In this document: positions 25,853 through 35,354 of the stretch, piece after piece
Layout: the number at the start of each line of letters is the position of its first letter
Position numbering within the stretch: the stretch's first letter is position 1
Assembly (NCBI RefSeq): GCF_023638035.1
Contig: NZ_JAKRVX010000002.1
Span: 434,001-498,000, forward strand
Source: Natronocalculus amylovorans
GTDB taxonomy: Archaea > Halobacteriota > Halobacteria > Halobacteriales > Haloferacaceae
Direction: 5' to 3'
Length of the DNA: 64,000 nucleotides
Made by a program: the position numbers and the translations under genes
The notes under the pieces: model-generated
Database searches by the model: none
Told to the model about the DNA's origin: nothing
What the model saw: the letters and a program-made list of their open reading frames with translations, nothing else

Positions 25853-27019
25853 CGGTCTGCTGAGACGGAATTAACCGCGAACCTTGTCCAAAAAGGGATT
25901 CGACTGGCGATCGAGGCCACCAAAAGCGGGGTCGCTCGCCTCAAGAAAGGCGACAAGACGAGCCAACCGCACTTCCACGCGTGGAGCGTTGTTTACGACA
26001 AACGAAGCGCGACGTTCCACCGCGACCACATATCTCTTTCAACAGTGAACGGTCGTGTCGAGTGCGACTACGTTCTTCCCGATACCCCAGAGGGAACATC
26101 GATTGGGGAGTACCTGCTGAACGAGAATTACGAGTTCCGAATGTCCACGTTGCAGTACGACCGTTTCTCAGAGTCGTTCCATCTCCACGCCCGGATGCAC
26201 CGAGTTGAAACCGACGAGCAACCCACAGCTGATTCTTCCAACGTTCATCAGACGCAGCCTGATGCAGCCCATCAGAACGCTCTGCGTTCTGAGGACACCA
26301 AGCACAGAACAGTCCTTGGCGTTGACCTGAACGTGGATGACTCGCTTGCCGTGACTTTCACGGGGGCGTTCATCGGGAACGCTGACGAGATGAATCATCA
26401 CCGCCGAGAGTTCGAGAAGACTCGCGGGTCGATGCAACAAACGGGTACGCGGTCAGCCCACCTGTTGATTCAGCCGATGAACGACCGCGAACACCGCTGG
26501 ATGCAGGACGAACTCCACCGTGCTTCGAACGAGATTCTCGACGAAGCCCGTGAGCATGGCTGTACGCATATCGCGTTCGAGAATCTGACCGGGATTCGCG
26601 ACCGAATGATTGGTGCAAAGCGGTTCCATGCATGGGCGTTCCGACGCTTATACTAGTACGTCGAATACAAATCCGAGACGTACGGTATCGAGGTCGAACA
26701 AGTGGGTCCGGCGTACACAAGTCAGCGGTGTTCCAAGTGTGGGTTTACCCACGAGAACAATCGACGGTCGAAACACGAGCTCGTGTGCCAGAAGTGCGAG
26801 TACGAGTTGAACGCGGATTACAATGCGAGCAAGAACATCGCTCGCAAACTCTTGAAAAGACTCCACTCGGGGCAGAAGTCTTCGAGTGGAGGCGCACTCT
26901 GTCAGTGTGCGCTGAAGTCGGGAACGTTGAACCTAAACGGCGATTATACCGCCTCCGTCGGATCGACGGTAGAAGGGGAGTCCACTGACAAGCCCACGAC
27001 TTCAGTCGTGGGTTACTGA
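25853..27019 (+). pseudogene. tnpB: IS1341-type TnpB remnant, N-terminus lost and in-frame stop
   Basis: Translation from 25853, in the herA frame, gives TnpB sequence from E-L-T-A-N-L-V-Q-K onward; the first 70 or so residues and the left end of the element are missing. An in-frame TAG at 26654-26656 follows A-F-R-R-L-Y and stands where relatives have a sense codon before Y-V-E-Y-K. Otherwise the nuclease residues remain: G-V-D-L-N (RuvC-I Asp), A-F-E-N-L (Glu), a zinc finger C-S-K-C-G/C-Q-K-C and N-A-D-Y-N-A-S-K-N (RuvC-III Asp). No TnpA lies beside it. TnpB is the RNA-guided nuclease of IS200/IS605 elements; this copy should be inactive unless the stop is read through. Confidence 0.9.
26993..27012 (+). 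repeat. right-end hairpin of the TnpB element
   Basis: A perfect inverted repeat (CCCACGAC paired with GTCGTGGG around TTCA) overlaps the last codons of the TnpB remnant. Haloarchaeal IS605/IS1341 elements end in such a hairpin just after tnpB, and the 3' part of the guide RNA (reRNA/omegaRNA) derives from this end. It marks the right boundary of the element near 27020. Confidence 0.75.
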
Positions 27020-27051
27020 CAACTCATACGTTTTGAACACAAACAGGAAAT

Positions 27052-27726
27052 ATGGAGTTTGAAACGGTCGCTGGAACACGCCGATCGGTCCATCAGTACG
27101 CTGAAAAGGAACTATCAAAAGAGACGCTTGAGGAAATATTCGCAGACGTTCGAAATTCACCATCAAGCTACAATTTACAGCCGTGGGAGTTCCTTGTTGT
27201 CCAAGATACAGCCTCTCGTGAACTGCTCAAAGAGAATGCATATGGGCAAGCACATGTCGCAGATGCACCAGCGGTCGTTGTTGTCCTTGGGAACTTAGAT
27301 CCGGCAGCACACGCAATTCGTGTTGTTGATGACCAGCTTCAGCGCGGTGATCTCGACCGCAATGCACGTGACAAAAAGCTTGATCGTCTCAGAAACAAAT
27401 CTGAGGATCCAAAAACGGATCGCCAGCTGTGGACAACACAAAACGTCTCGCTTGCAACAATGACACTGATGCATGCCGCGTGGGCTCGAGGTATCGCTTC
27501 CTGCCCGATGGGTGGCTTTGATCCCGATGCAGTGACCGAACAGTTTGCTATTCCGGACGGCTACGAACCGCTCATGTTGGTAACACTCGGCTATCCAAGA
27601 GCGGATGCTGATGACTTGTCCGGCCAGCGGAAATTCAGACGTCCGGTGTCGGAGTTTGTCCATTATGAGACGTTTGATCCGGTAACAGACGCAGATATCG
27701 TGGATACCGCGGCCACGGACGACTGA
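27052..27726 (+). CDS. nitroreductase family flavoprotein
   Basis: 224 residues. The opening T-R-R-S-V-H-Q-Y (9-16) binds the FMN phosphate, S-P-S-S-Y-N-L-Q-P-W-E-F (36-47) and the A-S-C-P-M-G-G-F segment near 149-156 are further family motifs. Members are FMN-dependent dimers that reduce nitro compounds or quinones with NAD(P)H. The C-terminal 40 residues are acidic and probably a haloarchaeal extension. It lies directly after the TnpB relic, 32 bases from it, so its promoter may be affected by the insertion. Confidence 0.9.
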   Translation: MEFETVAGTRRSVHQYAEKELSKETLEEIFADVRNSPSSYNLQPWEFLVVQDTASRELLKENAYGQAHVADAPAVVVVLGNLDPAAHAIRVVDDQLQRGDLDRNARDKKLDRLRNKSEDPKTDRQLWTTQNVSLATMTLMHAAWARGIASCPMGGFDPDAVTEQFAIPDGYEPLMLVTLGYPRADADDLSGQRKFRRPVSEFVHYETFDPVTDADIVDTAATDD

Positions 27727-27737
27727 ACCGTATCGTA

Positions 27738-29024
27738 CTAAAAAATATTTGCTTGCCGATAAACGCTGATTCCGTCTGCAGTGATTTCGTACGGTTTTGT
27801 TTCACGTGAGTGGTTCGCATCACGGATTTTCTGTATCTCAACGGCGAGTCGCGTCTCCCGGAAGTTCGATGGTCGGACATACTGTAACACAAACACCGCA
27901 TCAGTGAGATACTCGACAATCCCGTGCCGAGAGGCGTACGGATTATCTTCGCTTGCTTCGGAGGTTAACATTGTTGTGACGCCCGCTTCTTTCAGCGATC
28001 GTGTGAAATCAAACACCTCGCTCCGTCGCTTTGCTGGATGATCGTACATCATCTCGAGCAATGAGACCGAATCTAACACGAGTCGATCGGCCTCAAACTC
28101 GGTGATCAACCGTGAGATGTCGCCCCTAAGGCTTGAGAGACTATTTGCCATCTCGACGGGGTCAAGTGCGACAACTGCAAGATATCCTTCGGATTCGTAC
28201 TCTCGAAATGGCCAGCCCCGCTCTTCAGCGGTTGCAAGAATCGCCTCCCTCGTCTGTTCCAACGTAATGAAGACCGCTTTTTCACCCTGTTTGAGCCCAT
28301 GATGAAGAAATTGGAGCCCAAACGTTGTTTTCCCGGTTCCTGCACTCCCAATAACAACCATCAGCGATCGTTGTGGAACCCCACCGAGAATCATCTCATC
28401 GAGGCCTTTGATGCCAATAGTAATTCGATCGATGTCAGATTCGAACTCCGAATCATCGAACGTATCGGTGTCGCCAGCGGCAGATGTTTGGGTATCCTGC
28501 TGCGCTCCAAAATCACCAAACCCAAACGCGTCTCCACCAGATCCTGGTTGGTCCGAGTCAAACGAGTCAAATCCGAACCCATCGGAGTCGTCTGCAGGCG
28601 ACTGTGAGGACGGACGTTGTGAGCCACCAAATGGATCGGTCGTTTCGGTTTCGGTTTCGGGTTCGGTTTCTGTCGTGCTGTTGTCCTGGATACCACCAAA
28701 TGGATCCGAAGGTTCTGACTCGCTGAGTTCGTCAAACGGGATCGGGTCCGCGTTTGCATCGACGGCCGCTCCACGATCGGTGTTCACCCTCGCGGAGTCC
28801 GTCTCTGAGTGAGTGGCATCTGGTCCGTCGGTGGGTTGACTGTTTTCAACGGCCGCAGTATCAGTATCATGGTCGATTTCAATCGGTTCGGATTCGGATC
28901 CAGCCTTGGATGTAGACGCTGTGTCTGTGTCTGTGTCTGCGTCCGTATCGGTGTCATCAGATGCCGTCTCATCTTCTTCATCTAACTCGTGAAGCGCGCG
29001 TTCGTACCAGTCATCATCGCTCAT
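27738..29024 (-). CDS. KaiC/RadA-like ATPase with long acidic N-terminal region
   Basis: 428 residues. The first ~198 residues are low-complexity and extremely rich in Asp, Ser and Thr, including runs of D-T and two copies of D-P-F-G-G (108-112, 130-134). The rest is one KaiC domain: I-K-G-L-D-E-M-I-L-G-G-V near 205-216, P-loop G-S-A-G-T-G-K-T at 226-233, and Walker B R-L-V-L-D-S-V-S near 305. One KaiC domain rather than two means it is not a cyanobacterial-type clock protein; such archaeal ATPases are linked to signalling. The DNA for the D-T run shows repeats of TGTGTC. Confidence 0.88.
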   Translation of the reverse strand: MSDDDWYERALHELDEEDETASDDTDTDADTDTDTASTSKAGSESEPIEIDHDTDTAAVENSQPTDGPDATHSETDSARVNTDRGAAVDANADPIPFDELSESEPSDPFGGIQDNSTTETEPETETETTDPFGGSQRPSSQSPADDSDGFGFDSFDSDQPGSGGDAFGFGDFGAQQDTQTSAAGDTDTFDDSEFESDIDRITIGIKGLDEMILGGVPQRSLMVVIGSAGTGKTTFGLQFLHHGLKQGEKAVFITLEQTREAILATAEERGWPFREYESEGYLAVVALDPVEMANSLSSLRGDISRLITEFEADRLVLDSVSLLEMMYDHPAKRRSEVFDFTRSLKEAGVTTMLTSEASEDNPYASRHGIVEYLTDAVFVLQYVRPSNFRETRLAVEIQKIRDANHSRETKPYEITADGISVYRQANIF

Positions 29025-29218
29025 GTCAGACTCGCCTCCACCGAACGATCAACAGAACCCATAAAAAAGATGCTAGCGGTGATAGAACGCGAGAGACAAC
29101 TCATATCACAACATGGATAGCGACTGGTATCAATGTTACCCGCTAGTCCGACAATAGTAGCGGGTCATCGAAATCGTGACACGCAGTGCTTTTCTCACCA
29201 GACGCTAAAACGGCGGGT

Positions 29219-30040
29219 ATGGACGTCGGGATTATCGCACAACGGGGCAATATGCGAGCGGCCGAGATTGCGGGGGCGATCGCGTCCCGACTACGACGCG
29301 AAGCGGTGGATGTTCGACTCGATACTGCGACGGCGAACACACTTGAACAAAAGGGGATGTCGATTTCAACATTCGATGAGACCGATCTCGTCGTGAGTAT
29401 TGGTGGGGATGGCACATTCCTCTTTGCTGCTCGAGGCGCTGGTGCTACGCCAATTCTTGGCGTTAACCTTGGAGAGGTAGGCTTTTTGAACGCTGTTGCA
29501 CCAGACGATGCGGTTGAAGCCGTTGCTACTGAAGTACAAGCAGTAGCTGATGGATCGATCGTAATTCGAGAGGCCCCCCGACTCGCCGCAACAGTTGATG
29601 ACTGGCAAAGCAACCCTGCAACAAACGAAATCGTCGTTCAAGGTTCGCGACGAGGGCCGGGGGCGGGGATTGATTTTGAAACACGTATTGATGGCTCATT
29701 ATACTCAAGCGGCCATGCGGATGGTATTTTGGTTGCAACACCGACTGGCAGTACAGCGTACAATCTTAGCGAAGGGGGCCCACTCGTTCATCCCGGCGTT
29801 GATAGTGTGATCCTCACAGAGATGTGTGTGACTGACGGCATGCCATCGCTGCTTGTCGATCAAGCGTCAACCGTGACTGTGACCGTTTCTGGCGTTGAGT
29901 CTGCACTTATCGTAAGTGATGGGCGCGATCCACGAGAGATTGAACCACCAGTGGATGTACAGATTACCCGATCCGAACCGCCGCTCCGAATTGCAGGCCC
30001 AACCGGTGACTTTTTTGAAGCACTGGGGAAACTCGCGTAG
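29219..30040 (+). CDS. nadK: NAD kinase
   Basis: 273 residues from the ATG at 29219. It phosphorylates NAD to NADP. The catalytic S-I-G-G-D-G-T motif lies at 60-66, N-L-G-E-V-G-F-L at about 82-89, and the T-P-T-G-S-T-A-Y substrate loop near 178-185, all typical. The next gene starts 41 bases downstream on the same strand. No regulatory signal is evident beyond the A/T-rich upstream region. Confidence 0.95.
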   Translation: MDVGIIAQRGNMRAAEIAGAIASRLRREAVDVRLDTATANTLEQKGMSISTFDETDLVVSIGGDGTFLFAARGAGATPILGVNLGEVGFLNAVAPDDAVEAVATEVQAVADGSIVIREAPRLAATVDDWQSNPATNEIVVQGSRRGPGAGIDFETRIDGSLYSSGHADGILVATPTGSTAYNLSEGGPLVHPGVDSVILTEMCVTDGMPSLLVDQASTVTVTVSGVESALIVSDGRDPREIEPPVDVQITRSEPPLRIAGPTGDFFEALGKLA

Positions 30041-30081
30041 CTCTCGGAATCTTCAAACGAAAAGAGAGACACCACCCAGTA

Positions 30082-30642
30082 ATGGAGGTTCCAGCGGGAT
30101 TATCCCCCTTTGCGAAGCAATCACGAGCGGAACATATAGCAACGGTGGTGCTTGGTGTACTCGTATTTGCGGTGGCGTATCTTGTAACCACAATCGCGGG
30201 GTTTGGGTCGATCGGTACGCTCCAAGCAGGTCCTGATGCGTTTCTGCCACGGCTTACTGCAGGGACTGTCGCAACAGTCTCTTGTTTTTCGTTTTTTGCG
30301 CTTGCATTCATCCGCGGCTATGGTGGCCCTGTACTGAATCCAGTGATATACCCGATCGGTATTGCTGCGATCGTTCCAACCGTAGTGCGTTGGCTGCTAT
30401 TTGGACCTGCGGTTGATGAGCTCCGGAGGCGCCTGTTGCTTCCTCCGCTGTCGGTACTCCTTGAAATGGGAATCTACGTCTTCGGGACACTCATTGCGGG
30501 CATCTCAGCGTTTGGAGTGATACTGCTGCTTTGGTCAAGCTATGTGCTCACCGATGAGGATATGAACCGATGGGAGCAGACACATCTTTCTGAGGTATTT
30601 CGATCAGCGTTCGTTGACGAACAAAACGAAACAGCGCGCTAA
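30082..30642 (+). CDS. membrane protein of unknown function
   Basis: 186 residues with four or five hydrophobic segments starting near residue 20, and an acidic C-terminal tail of about 30 residues. No transport or catalytic motif is recognisable. It follows nadK by 41 bases and converges on carB with a 19-base gap, so it may be the second gene of a nadK transcript. Confidence 0.65.
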   Translation: MEVPAGLSPFAKQSRAEHIATVVLGVLVFAVAYLVTTIAGFGSIGTLQAGPDAFLPRLTAGTVATVSCFSFFALAFIRGYGGPVLNPVIYPIGIAAIVPTVVRWLLFGPAVDELRRRLLLPPLSVLLEMGIYVFGTLIAGISAFGVILLLWSSYVLTDEDMNRWEQTHLSEVFRSAFVDEQNETAR

Positions 30643-30661
30643 CAGCGCAGATTCAGTTCAG

Positions 30662-33600
30662 TTACTCTTCGATTCCCCAGCGTGCAACGTGCCGTGGGCG
30701 ATCCGAGACGGCCATTACATCGATCGGCTCATCTTTTGCACGGCGTGCCTCAAGTGCAGCGCGAGCGCTTGCTGGTGTTGAGAAGTAGGTGATATCCTCC
30801 TCGACAGCGGTTGACAGCAGATTGCGATCGCGTGAGACAATCAGGTCAATCTTTCCTTTCTTAACGGCCTCAACAAGATCGACATCTTCACAGAAGTCAT
30901 AGAATTCGCCAAATCCGTCAACTAACGCGTCGGCTTCCGGTGTATCCGGCTCTGGGAACTCGTCAGCCGAGAGATCAAGCGCAATCACACCGTCGCGCGG
31001 GATTGGCTTGCCAGTCGAATCCTGGGCTTTGTCATATGCTTTGCCGAATGTGTCTGCGGTTCCCATTACTTCGCCGGTCGATTTCATCTCCGGGCCAAGA
31101 CGTGGGTCGCTGTTTGGAAGCCTGTCGAACGGCAGTACAACCTCTTTGACACTGATCTGGTCTGGTGTTTGTTCTTCGACATCCAATTCAGCGAGCGATT
31201 CGCCAGCCATGACTTTTGCTGCGAGTTTGGCGATCGGAACGCCAGTTGCTTTTGAGACGAATGGAACGGTACGGGAGGATCGAGGGTTTGCCTCAAGCAC
31301 GTACACTTCACCATCTTTCACTGCAAGTTGGACGTTGAGCAATCCAACAGTCTCAAGCGCTTTTGCGATTCCCTCCGTCACTTCGCGAACACGGGCGTAC
31401 ACATCTTCATCAAGCGACTGTGGTGGGATCATACACGCAGAGTCACCGGAGTGAACACCGGCGCTTTCGACATGTTCCATCACACCACCGATGAGGATAT
31501 CCTCACCATCGGAGACGGCATCAACATCCAGTTCGATCGCGCCAGCAAGGAACTGATCAACAAGAATTGGCTTGTCTGGGCTGACACGAACTGCCTCTTC
31601 AATGTACGTTTCCAGCTCTGCATCATCGTGAACAACGCGCATTGCACGGCCACCAAGCACGTAGCTTGGACGGACTAACACCGGATAGCCAAGGTCGTGT
31701 GCGAGTTCAAGCGCCTCCGTTTTCGATGTTGCAGTCCCACCTTGTGGCTGTGCAATGCCCATCTCATCCATGAGCGCGTTGAACCGATCGCGGTCCTCTG
31801 CGAGGTCCATTGCCTCAACGCTTGTACCCATAATCTCACAGTCCAGTCCACGACGATCGATCTCGTCTTGGAGTGGTTCGCCGATGTTGACAGAGGTCTG
31901 CCCACCGAACTGAACCATCACACCGTTTGCGCCAGTTGCTTCGACAACGTCAGCAACCTCTTCGGCAGTAATTGGATCAAAGAACAGGCCATCGGAGGTA
32001 TCGTAGTCGGTTGAGACGGTCTCTGGATTGTTATTAACAACGTGTGCCTCGATTCCAAGGTCGCGAAGTGCCTGAATGGCGTGCACTGCACAGTAGTCGA
32101 ACTCAACACCTTGTCCAATTCTGATCGGGCCTCCACCGACGACGACCACGCTGTCGATCGCTTTGTTTACGACTAACTCGCCTGCTGCTGCGTCACCCTT
32201 CAGTGGGCCGCGCTCAAACTCGGACTGGCGAGCGGAGTAGTAGTACGGTGTCTCTGCAGCGAACTCGCCAGCACAGGTATCGACCTGTTTGTACGTTCTT
32301 CCGGGAACGTCCGCTTCAACAGCGTCAACATCAACGCCACCACCGGCGATCGCCGCGATCTCTGCGTTTGTCTGGCCTGCGGTTGCAGCTGGTTGGAGGT
32401 TGCCGTTCTGTGCCGCTTCAGCGGCGTCAGTCACGCGTTTAAATCGCTCAAGATACCATGGCTCAATGCCAGTTAGCGCTTCAACTTCGTCGACGGTGTA
32501 GCCGCGCTCGTAGGCCTCGAAGATCGCATACGGACGATCCGGTGTTGGTGCCTCCAAGTAATCCGTTTCCAGTGTCTCATCGTCTACGTCAGCCCAGTCA
32601 ACTGCTGGATCGTATTCCGTCGATCGAAGCGCCTTCAGCAGGCTCTCTTCGAAGTTTCGGCCGATCGCCATCGCCTCACCGGTTGATTTCATTGCCGTTC
32701 CAAGCGTGAAATCAACGTTTTCGAACTTATCTTTCGGCCAGCGTGGAACCTTCGTCACAACGTAGTCGATCGCAGGCTCGAATGCAGCGGTCGTCTCACC
32801 GGTAATCTCGTTTTTGATCTCGTGTAGCCGTTTGCCAAGTGCAACCTTTGCGGTAACGCGTGCAATTGGGTATCCGGTCGCTTTTGATGCAAGTGCTGAG
32901 GAGCGAGAGACACGTGGATTCACTTCAACTACACGGTACTCCCCACCGGGCGTGCCATCGTCGCGCCATGCAAACTGGATGTTACAGCCGCCTTGGATCC
33001 CGAGTTCGCGGATCACATCAAGTGCGGCGTTGCGCATCTCTTGATGGCCATCGTCCGGAATTACTTGCGATGGGGTCACAACCGTTGACTCTCCGGTGTG
33101 GATCCCCATCGGGTCGATGTTCTCCATATTACAGATGATGATACAGGAGTTTGCAGCGTCCCGCATCACCTCATATTCGAGTTCAACCCAGCCAGCGATC
33201 GATTCGGTGATCAGCACCTCGCTATTACGCGAGAGTCGAAGTCCCTTACGGACGCGCTCGACAAGCTCTTCCATCTCGTCAACAACGCCGGACCCGGATC
33301 CACCGAGCGTGTAGGTTGTTCGTGAAATAACCGGAAGCCCACCAACAGAATCTACAGCATCCGAAACACGCTGTCTAAATGCGTCTTCGTCAAACTGTTC
33401 GACGGACTCACCCTCGTCGAGGGCAATCGTCGTTGACTGTGGAACTGGCTGGCCGATCTTTTCCATGCGCTGACGGAACAGATCACGATCCTCAGTGGCG
33501 TAGATCGTATCCAGCGGTGTTCCCATAATATCTACATCGTACGCTTCAAGCACACCCTCTTCTGCAAGCTCTGCGGTGACATTGAGGCCAGTTTGTCCGC

Positions 33601-33910
33601 CAAGGCCTGCAATAACGCCGTCAGGTCGCTCTTTTTCGATGATCTCCGAGATTGCTTCGGTGGTGATCGGTTCAATGTAGACCCGATCGGCCATCTCAGA
33701 ATCAGTCATAATCGTCGCCGGGTTGGAATTGACGAGGACGACTCGTGCACCTTCCTCCCGAAGTGCCCGGCATGCTTGTGCGCCGGAGTAGTCGAATTCA
33801 GCTGCTTGACCGATCTGAATCGGTCCACTGCCGATGAGCAGAATTGTTCTGTCTTCCTCGGACGATGGGTTGTCCGCAGTCGCTGTTTCAGCGGTCGTCT
33901 CGTCGCTCAT
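30662..33910 (-). CDS. carB: carbamoyl phosphate synthase large subunit
   Basis: 1082 residues, the full length of the family. It makes carbamoyl phosphate from ammonia (from CarA), bicarbonate and two ATP, for arginine and pyrimidines. Two homologous ATP-grasp halves are visible: each starts with a glycine-rich nucleotide region (G-S-G-P-I-Q-I-G near 28 and G-G-G-P-I-R-I-G near 591) followed by G-Q-T-G-L-N and G-Q-T-S-V-N. The MGS-like allosteric domain forms the last 140 residues or so. An acidic Ser/Thr-rich N-terminal extension precedes it. carA is not adjacent within the window. Confidence 0.97.
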   Translation of the reverse strand: MSDETTAETATADNPSSEEDRTILLIGSGPIQIGQAAEFDYSGAQACRALREEGARVVLVNSNPATIMTDSEMADRVYIEPITTEAISEIIEKERPDGVIAGLGGQTGLNVTAELAEEGVLEAYDVDIMGTPLDTIYATEDRDLFRQRMEKIGQPVPQSTTIALDEGESVEQFDEDAFRQRVSDAVDSVGGLPVISRTTYTLGGSGSGVVDEMEELVERVRKGLRLSRNSEVLITESIAGWVELEYEVMRDAANSCIIICNMENIDPMGIHTGESTVVTPSQVIPDDGHQEMRNAALDVIRELGIQGGCNIQFAWRDDGTPGGEYRVVEVNPRVSRSSALASKATGYPIARVTAKVALGKRLHEIKNEITGETTAAFEPAIDYVVTKVPRWPKDKFENVDFTLGTAMKSTGEAMAIGRNFEESLLKALRSTEYDPAVDWADVDDETLETDYLEAPTPDRPYAIFEAYERGYTVDEVEALTGIEPWYLERFKRVTDAAEAAQNGNLQPAATAGQTNAEIAAIAGGGVDVDAVEADVPGRTYKQVDTCAGEFAAETPYYYSARQSEFERGPLKGDAAAGELVVNKAIDSVVVVGGGPIRIGQGVEFDYCAVHAIQALRDLGIEAHVVNNNPETVSTDYDTSDGLFFDPITAEEVADVVEATGANGVMVQFGGQTSVNIGEPLQDEIDRRGLDCEIMGTSVEAMDLAEDRDRFNALMDEMGIAQPQGGTATSKTEALELAHDLGYPVLVRPSYVLGGRAMRVVHDDAELETYIEEAVRVSPDKPILVDQFLAGAIELDVDAVSDGEDILIGGVMEHVESAGVHSGDSACMIPPQSLDEDVYARVREVTEGIAKALETVGLLNVQLAVKDGEVYVLEANPRSSRTVPFVSKATGVPIAKLAAKVMAGESLAELDVEEQTPDQISVKEVVLPFDRLPNSDPRLGPEMKSTGEVMGTADTFGKAYDKAQDSTGKPIPRDGVIALDLSADEFPEPDTPEADALVDGFGEFYDFCEDVDLVEAVKKGKIDLIVSRDRNLLSTAVEEDITYFSTPASARAALEARRAKDEPIDVMAVSDRPRHVARWGIEE

Positions 33911-34021
33911 TACCCAGTCGAAGTGCGTTCATCGTAATAAGCCCGGCGAAAGAATACGAATTTCGTAGCAAAATTCAGTAATTCGTAAGTCACTTGTTAG
34001 CACGATCGGTTCGTATTATCA

Positions 34022-34369
34022 TTATTTTTCACGTGAACTGATGCGTGTTCCGAACCGCCAATCGTAGATAAGGAAGGAGAGTCCAAGCGCCGCAAACGAG
34101 AGAAACGTTAGTTCGACACTTAAATCACGAAAGAACGGTCGGTCAAGTGTATAGTGGAAAAAGAAAATGTCCGATATCTGGCTGTTGTGAATTTCGTAGA
34201 CACGATTGGCACGCGCACCATTGTCCATGATATGATGGACGTCCGGTACAACGCCCCACACACCCGCGAGGAATGCCCCAGTAAGCCTGTACCGTGTGAT
34301 TGGAAGGATCGACAGAATGAATAACCCGATAACGAACCCAACAGCAAAGTGTACAATTGCAGGTGCCAT
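34022..34369 (-). CDS. small membrane protein, DUF457/YdjM-like N-terminal part
   Basis: 115 residues from the ATG at 34369. Hydrophobic segments near 5-25, 30-45 and 85-105. The opening A-P-A-I-V-H-F-A-V-G and G-V-V-P-D-V-H-H recall the membrane-bound metal-dependent hydrolase family (DUF457), but the protein is shorter than usual, so this is a tentative likeness. Ends in a charged tail. Confidence 0.6.
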   Translation of the reverse strand: MAPAIVHFAVGFVIGLFILSILPITRYRLTGAFLAGVWGVVPDVHHIMDNGARANRVYEIHNSQISDIFFFHYTLDRPFFRDLSVELTFLSFAALGLSFLIYDWRFGTRISSREK

Positions 34370-34433
34370 TATGTTATATTGGCCTGCGATCGGTTTCGTT
34401 AGGCCGTGGTTAGCGCACGGCTCGATGCCCATA

Positions 34434-34649
34434 CTACGGGAGCCAATACCGATATGGATGATCGGAGATAACAGTTACATCGCCTCGTTGTGCGTGGCGA
34501 CCAAGTACTGTGGCAACACGGTGTGCGCTGCTAAATCGATCGGTGTCGTGCTCTTCGAGAATCGACATAATCTCGCGCGCCGTCAACGGCTCATCAGCCT
34601 CGGCGAGCACACCTTTGAGACGCTCAAAGTCGTCGTGTGCGGCGTGCAT
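34434..34649 (-). CDS. small winged-helix-like haloarchaeal protein
   Basis: 71 residues from the ATG at 34649. The pattern D-E-P-L-T-A-R-E-I-M-S-I-L-E followed by S-S-A-H-R-V-A-T-V-L-G-R-H-A-Q-R-G looks like a winged helix with a recognition helix and a short wing ending R-Y-W-L-P. No partner is known. DNA binding is an inference from the fold pattern only. Confidence 0.65.
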   Translation of the reverse strand: MHAAHDDFERLKGVLAEADEPLTAREIMSILEEHDTDRFSSAHRVATVLGRHAQRGDVTVISDHPYRYWLP

Positions 34650-34711
34650 ACATCTTACATGGGCCTGAATCCCCTTCAACCTACGTAAGACAGTCGTCTG
34701 ACGATGACAGT

Positions 34712-35248
34712 TCACTGTACGAATACATCATCTTCGCTGAGATCTCGCTGTGCTCTGTACTCGGAGACAAACTCGGAGACGTCAAACTCTAACATCTGTT
34801 GTTCGAACTGTGTTAGCGCGTTCTCATCCTCTCCGTGGCTGACCGCATGTTCCATGAGTTCAATGACGAGTTCAACGATAATTTCGTGGAGCCGCTGTGA
34901 ATCAAAATCGCTGACCCACAACATCGAAAACCCAACATCTTGATCGTTACTTGCGTCGTTTGAAACGACCTTATTCGGGAACTCTTCAAGCACAATTCCC
35001 AAGAGATGTGGGGTTCCAAACTCTGGCATTTCGGCACTCGTCGTTTCGATCGCCTCCTGCAGTACCTCTACAAGAAACTCCGGGAGAAATCTGTCCGGTG
35101 GATGAACATCCATGACGACGGCATGGCTTTCGCCACAGCTACAGTCAAACTCCCGCATCCCAAGGTCAAAGTCGTGAACGTATTTTGTACGGCCACACGG
35201 GAGTTCAAGCTCGTCGCCGCGTCCACCGGGGACGCGTGGTTCTGGCAT
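34712..35248 (-). CDS. conserved haloarchaeal protein (DUF5815-like)
   Basis: 178 residues from the ATG at 35248, where the conserved M-P-E-P-R-V-P-G-G start lies. Conserved cysteines occur in L-P-C-G near 16-19 and D-C-S-C-G-E-S-H-A near 34-42, suggesting a metal site. The rest is helical and very acidic. The family number is from memory. It reads away from the flavoprotein gene at 35355. Confidence 0.7.
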   Translation of the reverse strand: MPEPRVPGGRGDELELPCGRTKYVHDFDLGMREFDCSCGESHAVVMDVHPPDRFLPEFLVEVLQEAIETTSAEMPEFGTPHLLGIVLEEFPNKVVSNDASNDQDVGFSMLWVSDFDSQRLHEIIVELVIELMEHAVSHGEDENALTQFEQQMLEFDVSEFVSEYRAQRDLSEDDVFVQ

Positions 35249-35354
35249 AGGTGTTCGTTGTTTGGTCAGCCGGTTAAATATCGCGTTCGATCGGTTCTGG
35301 TGTAACCGATAGAGAAGCCACAAACCACTTACCGAGTCGTCACAGAACATCAGT

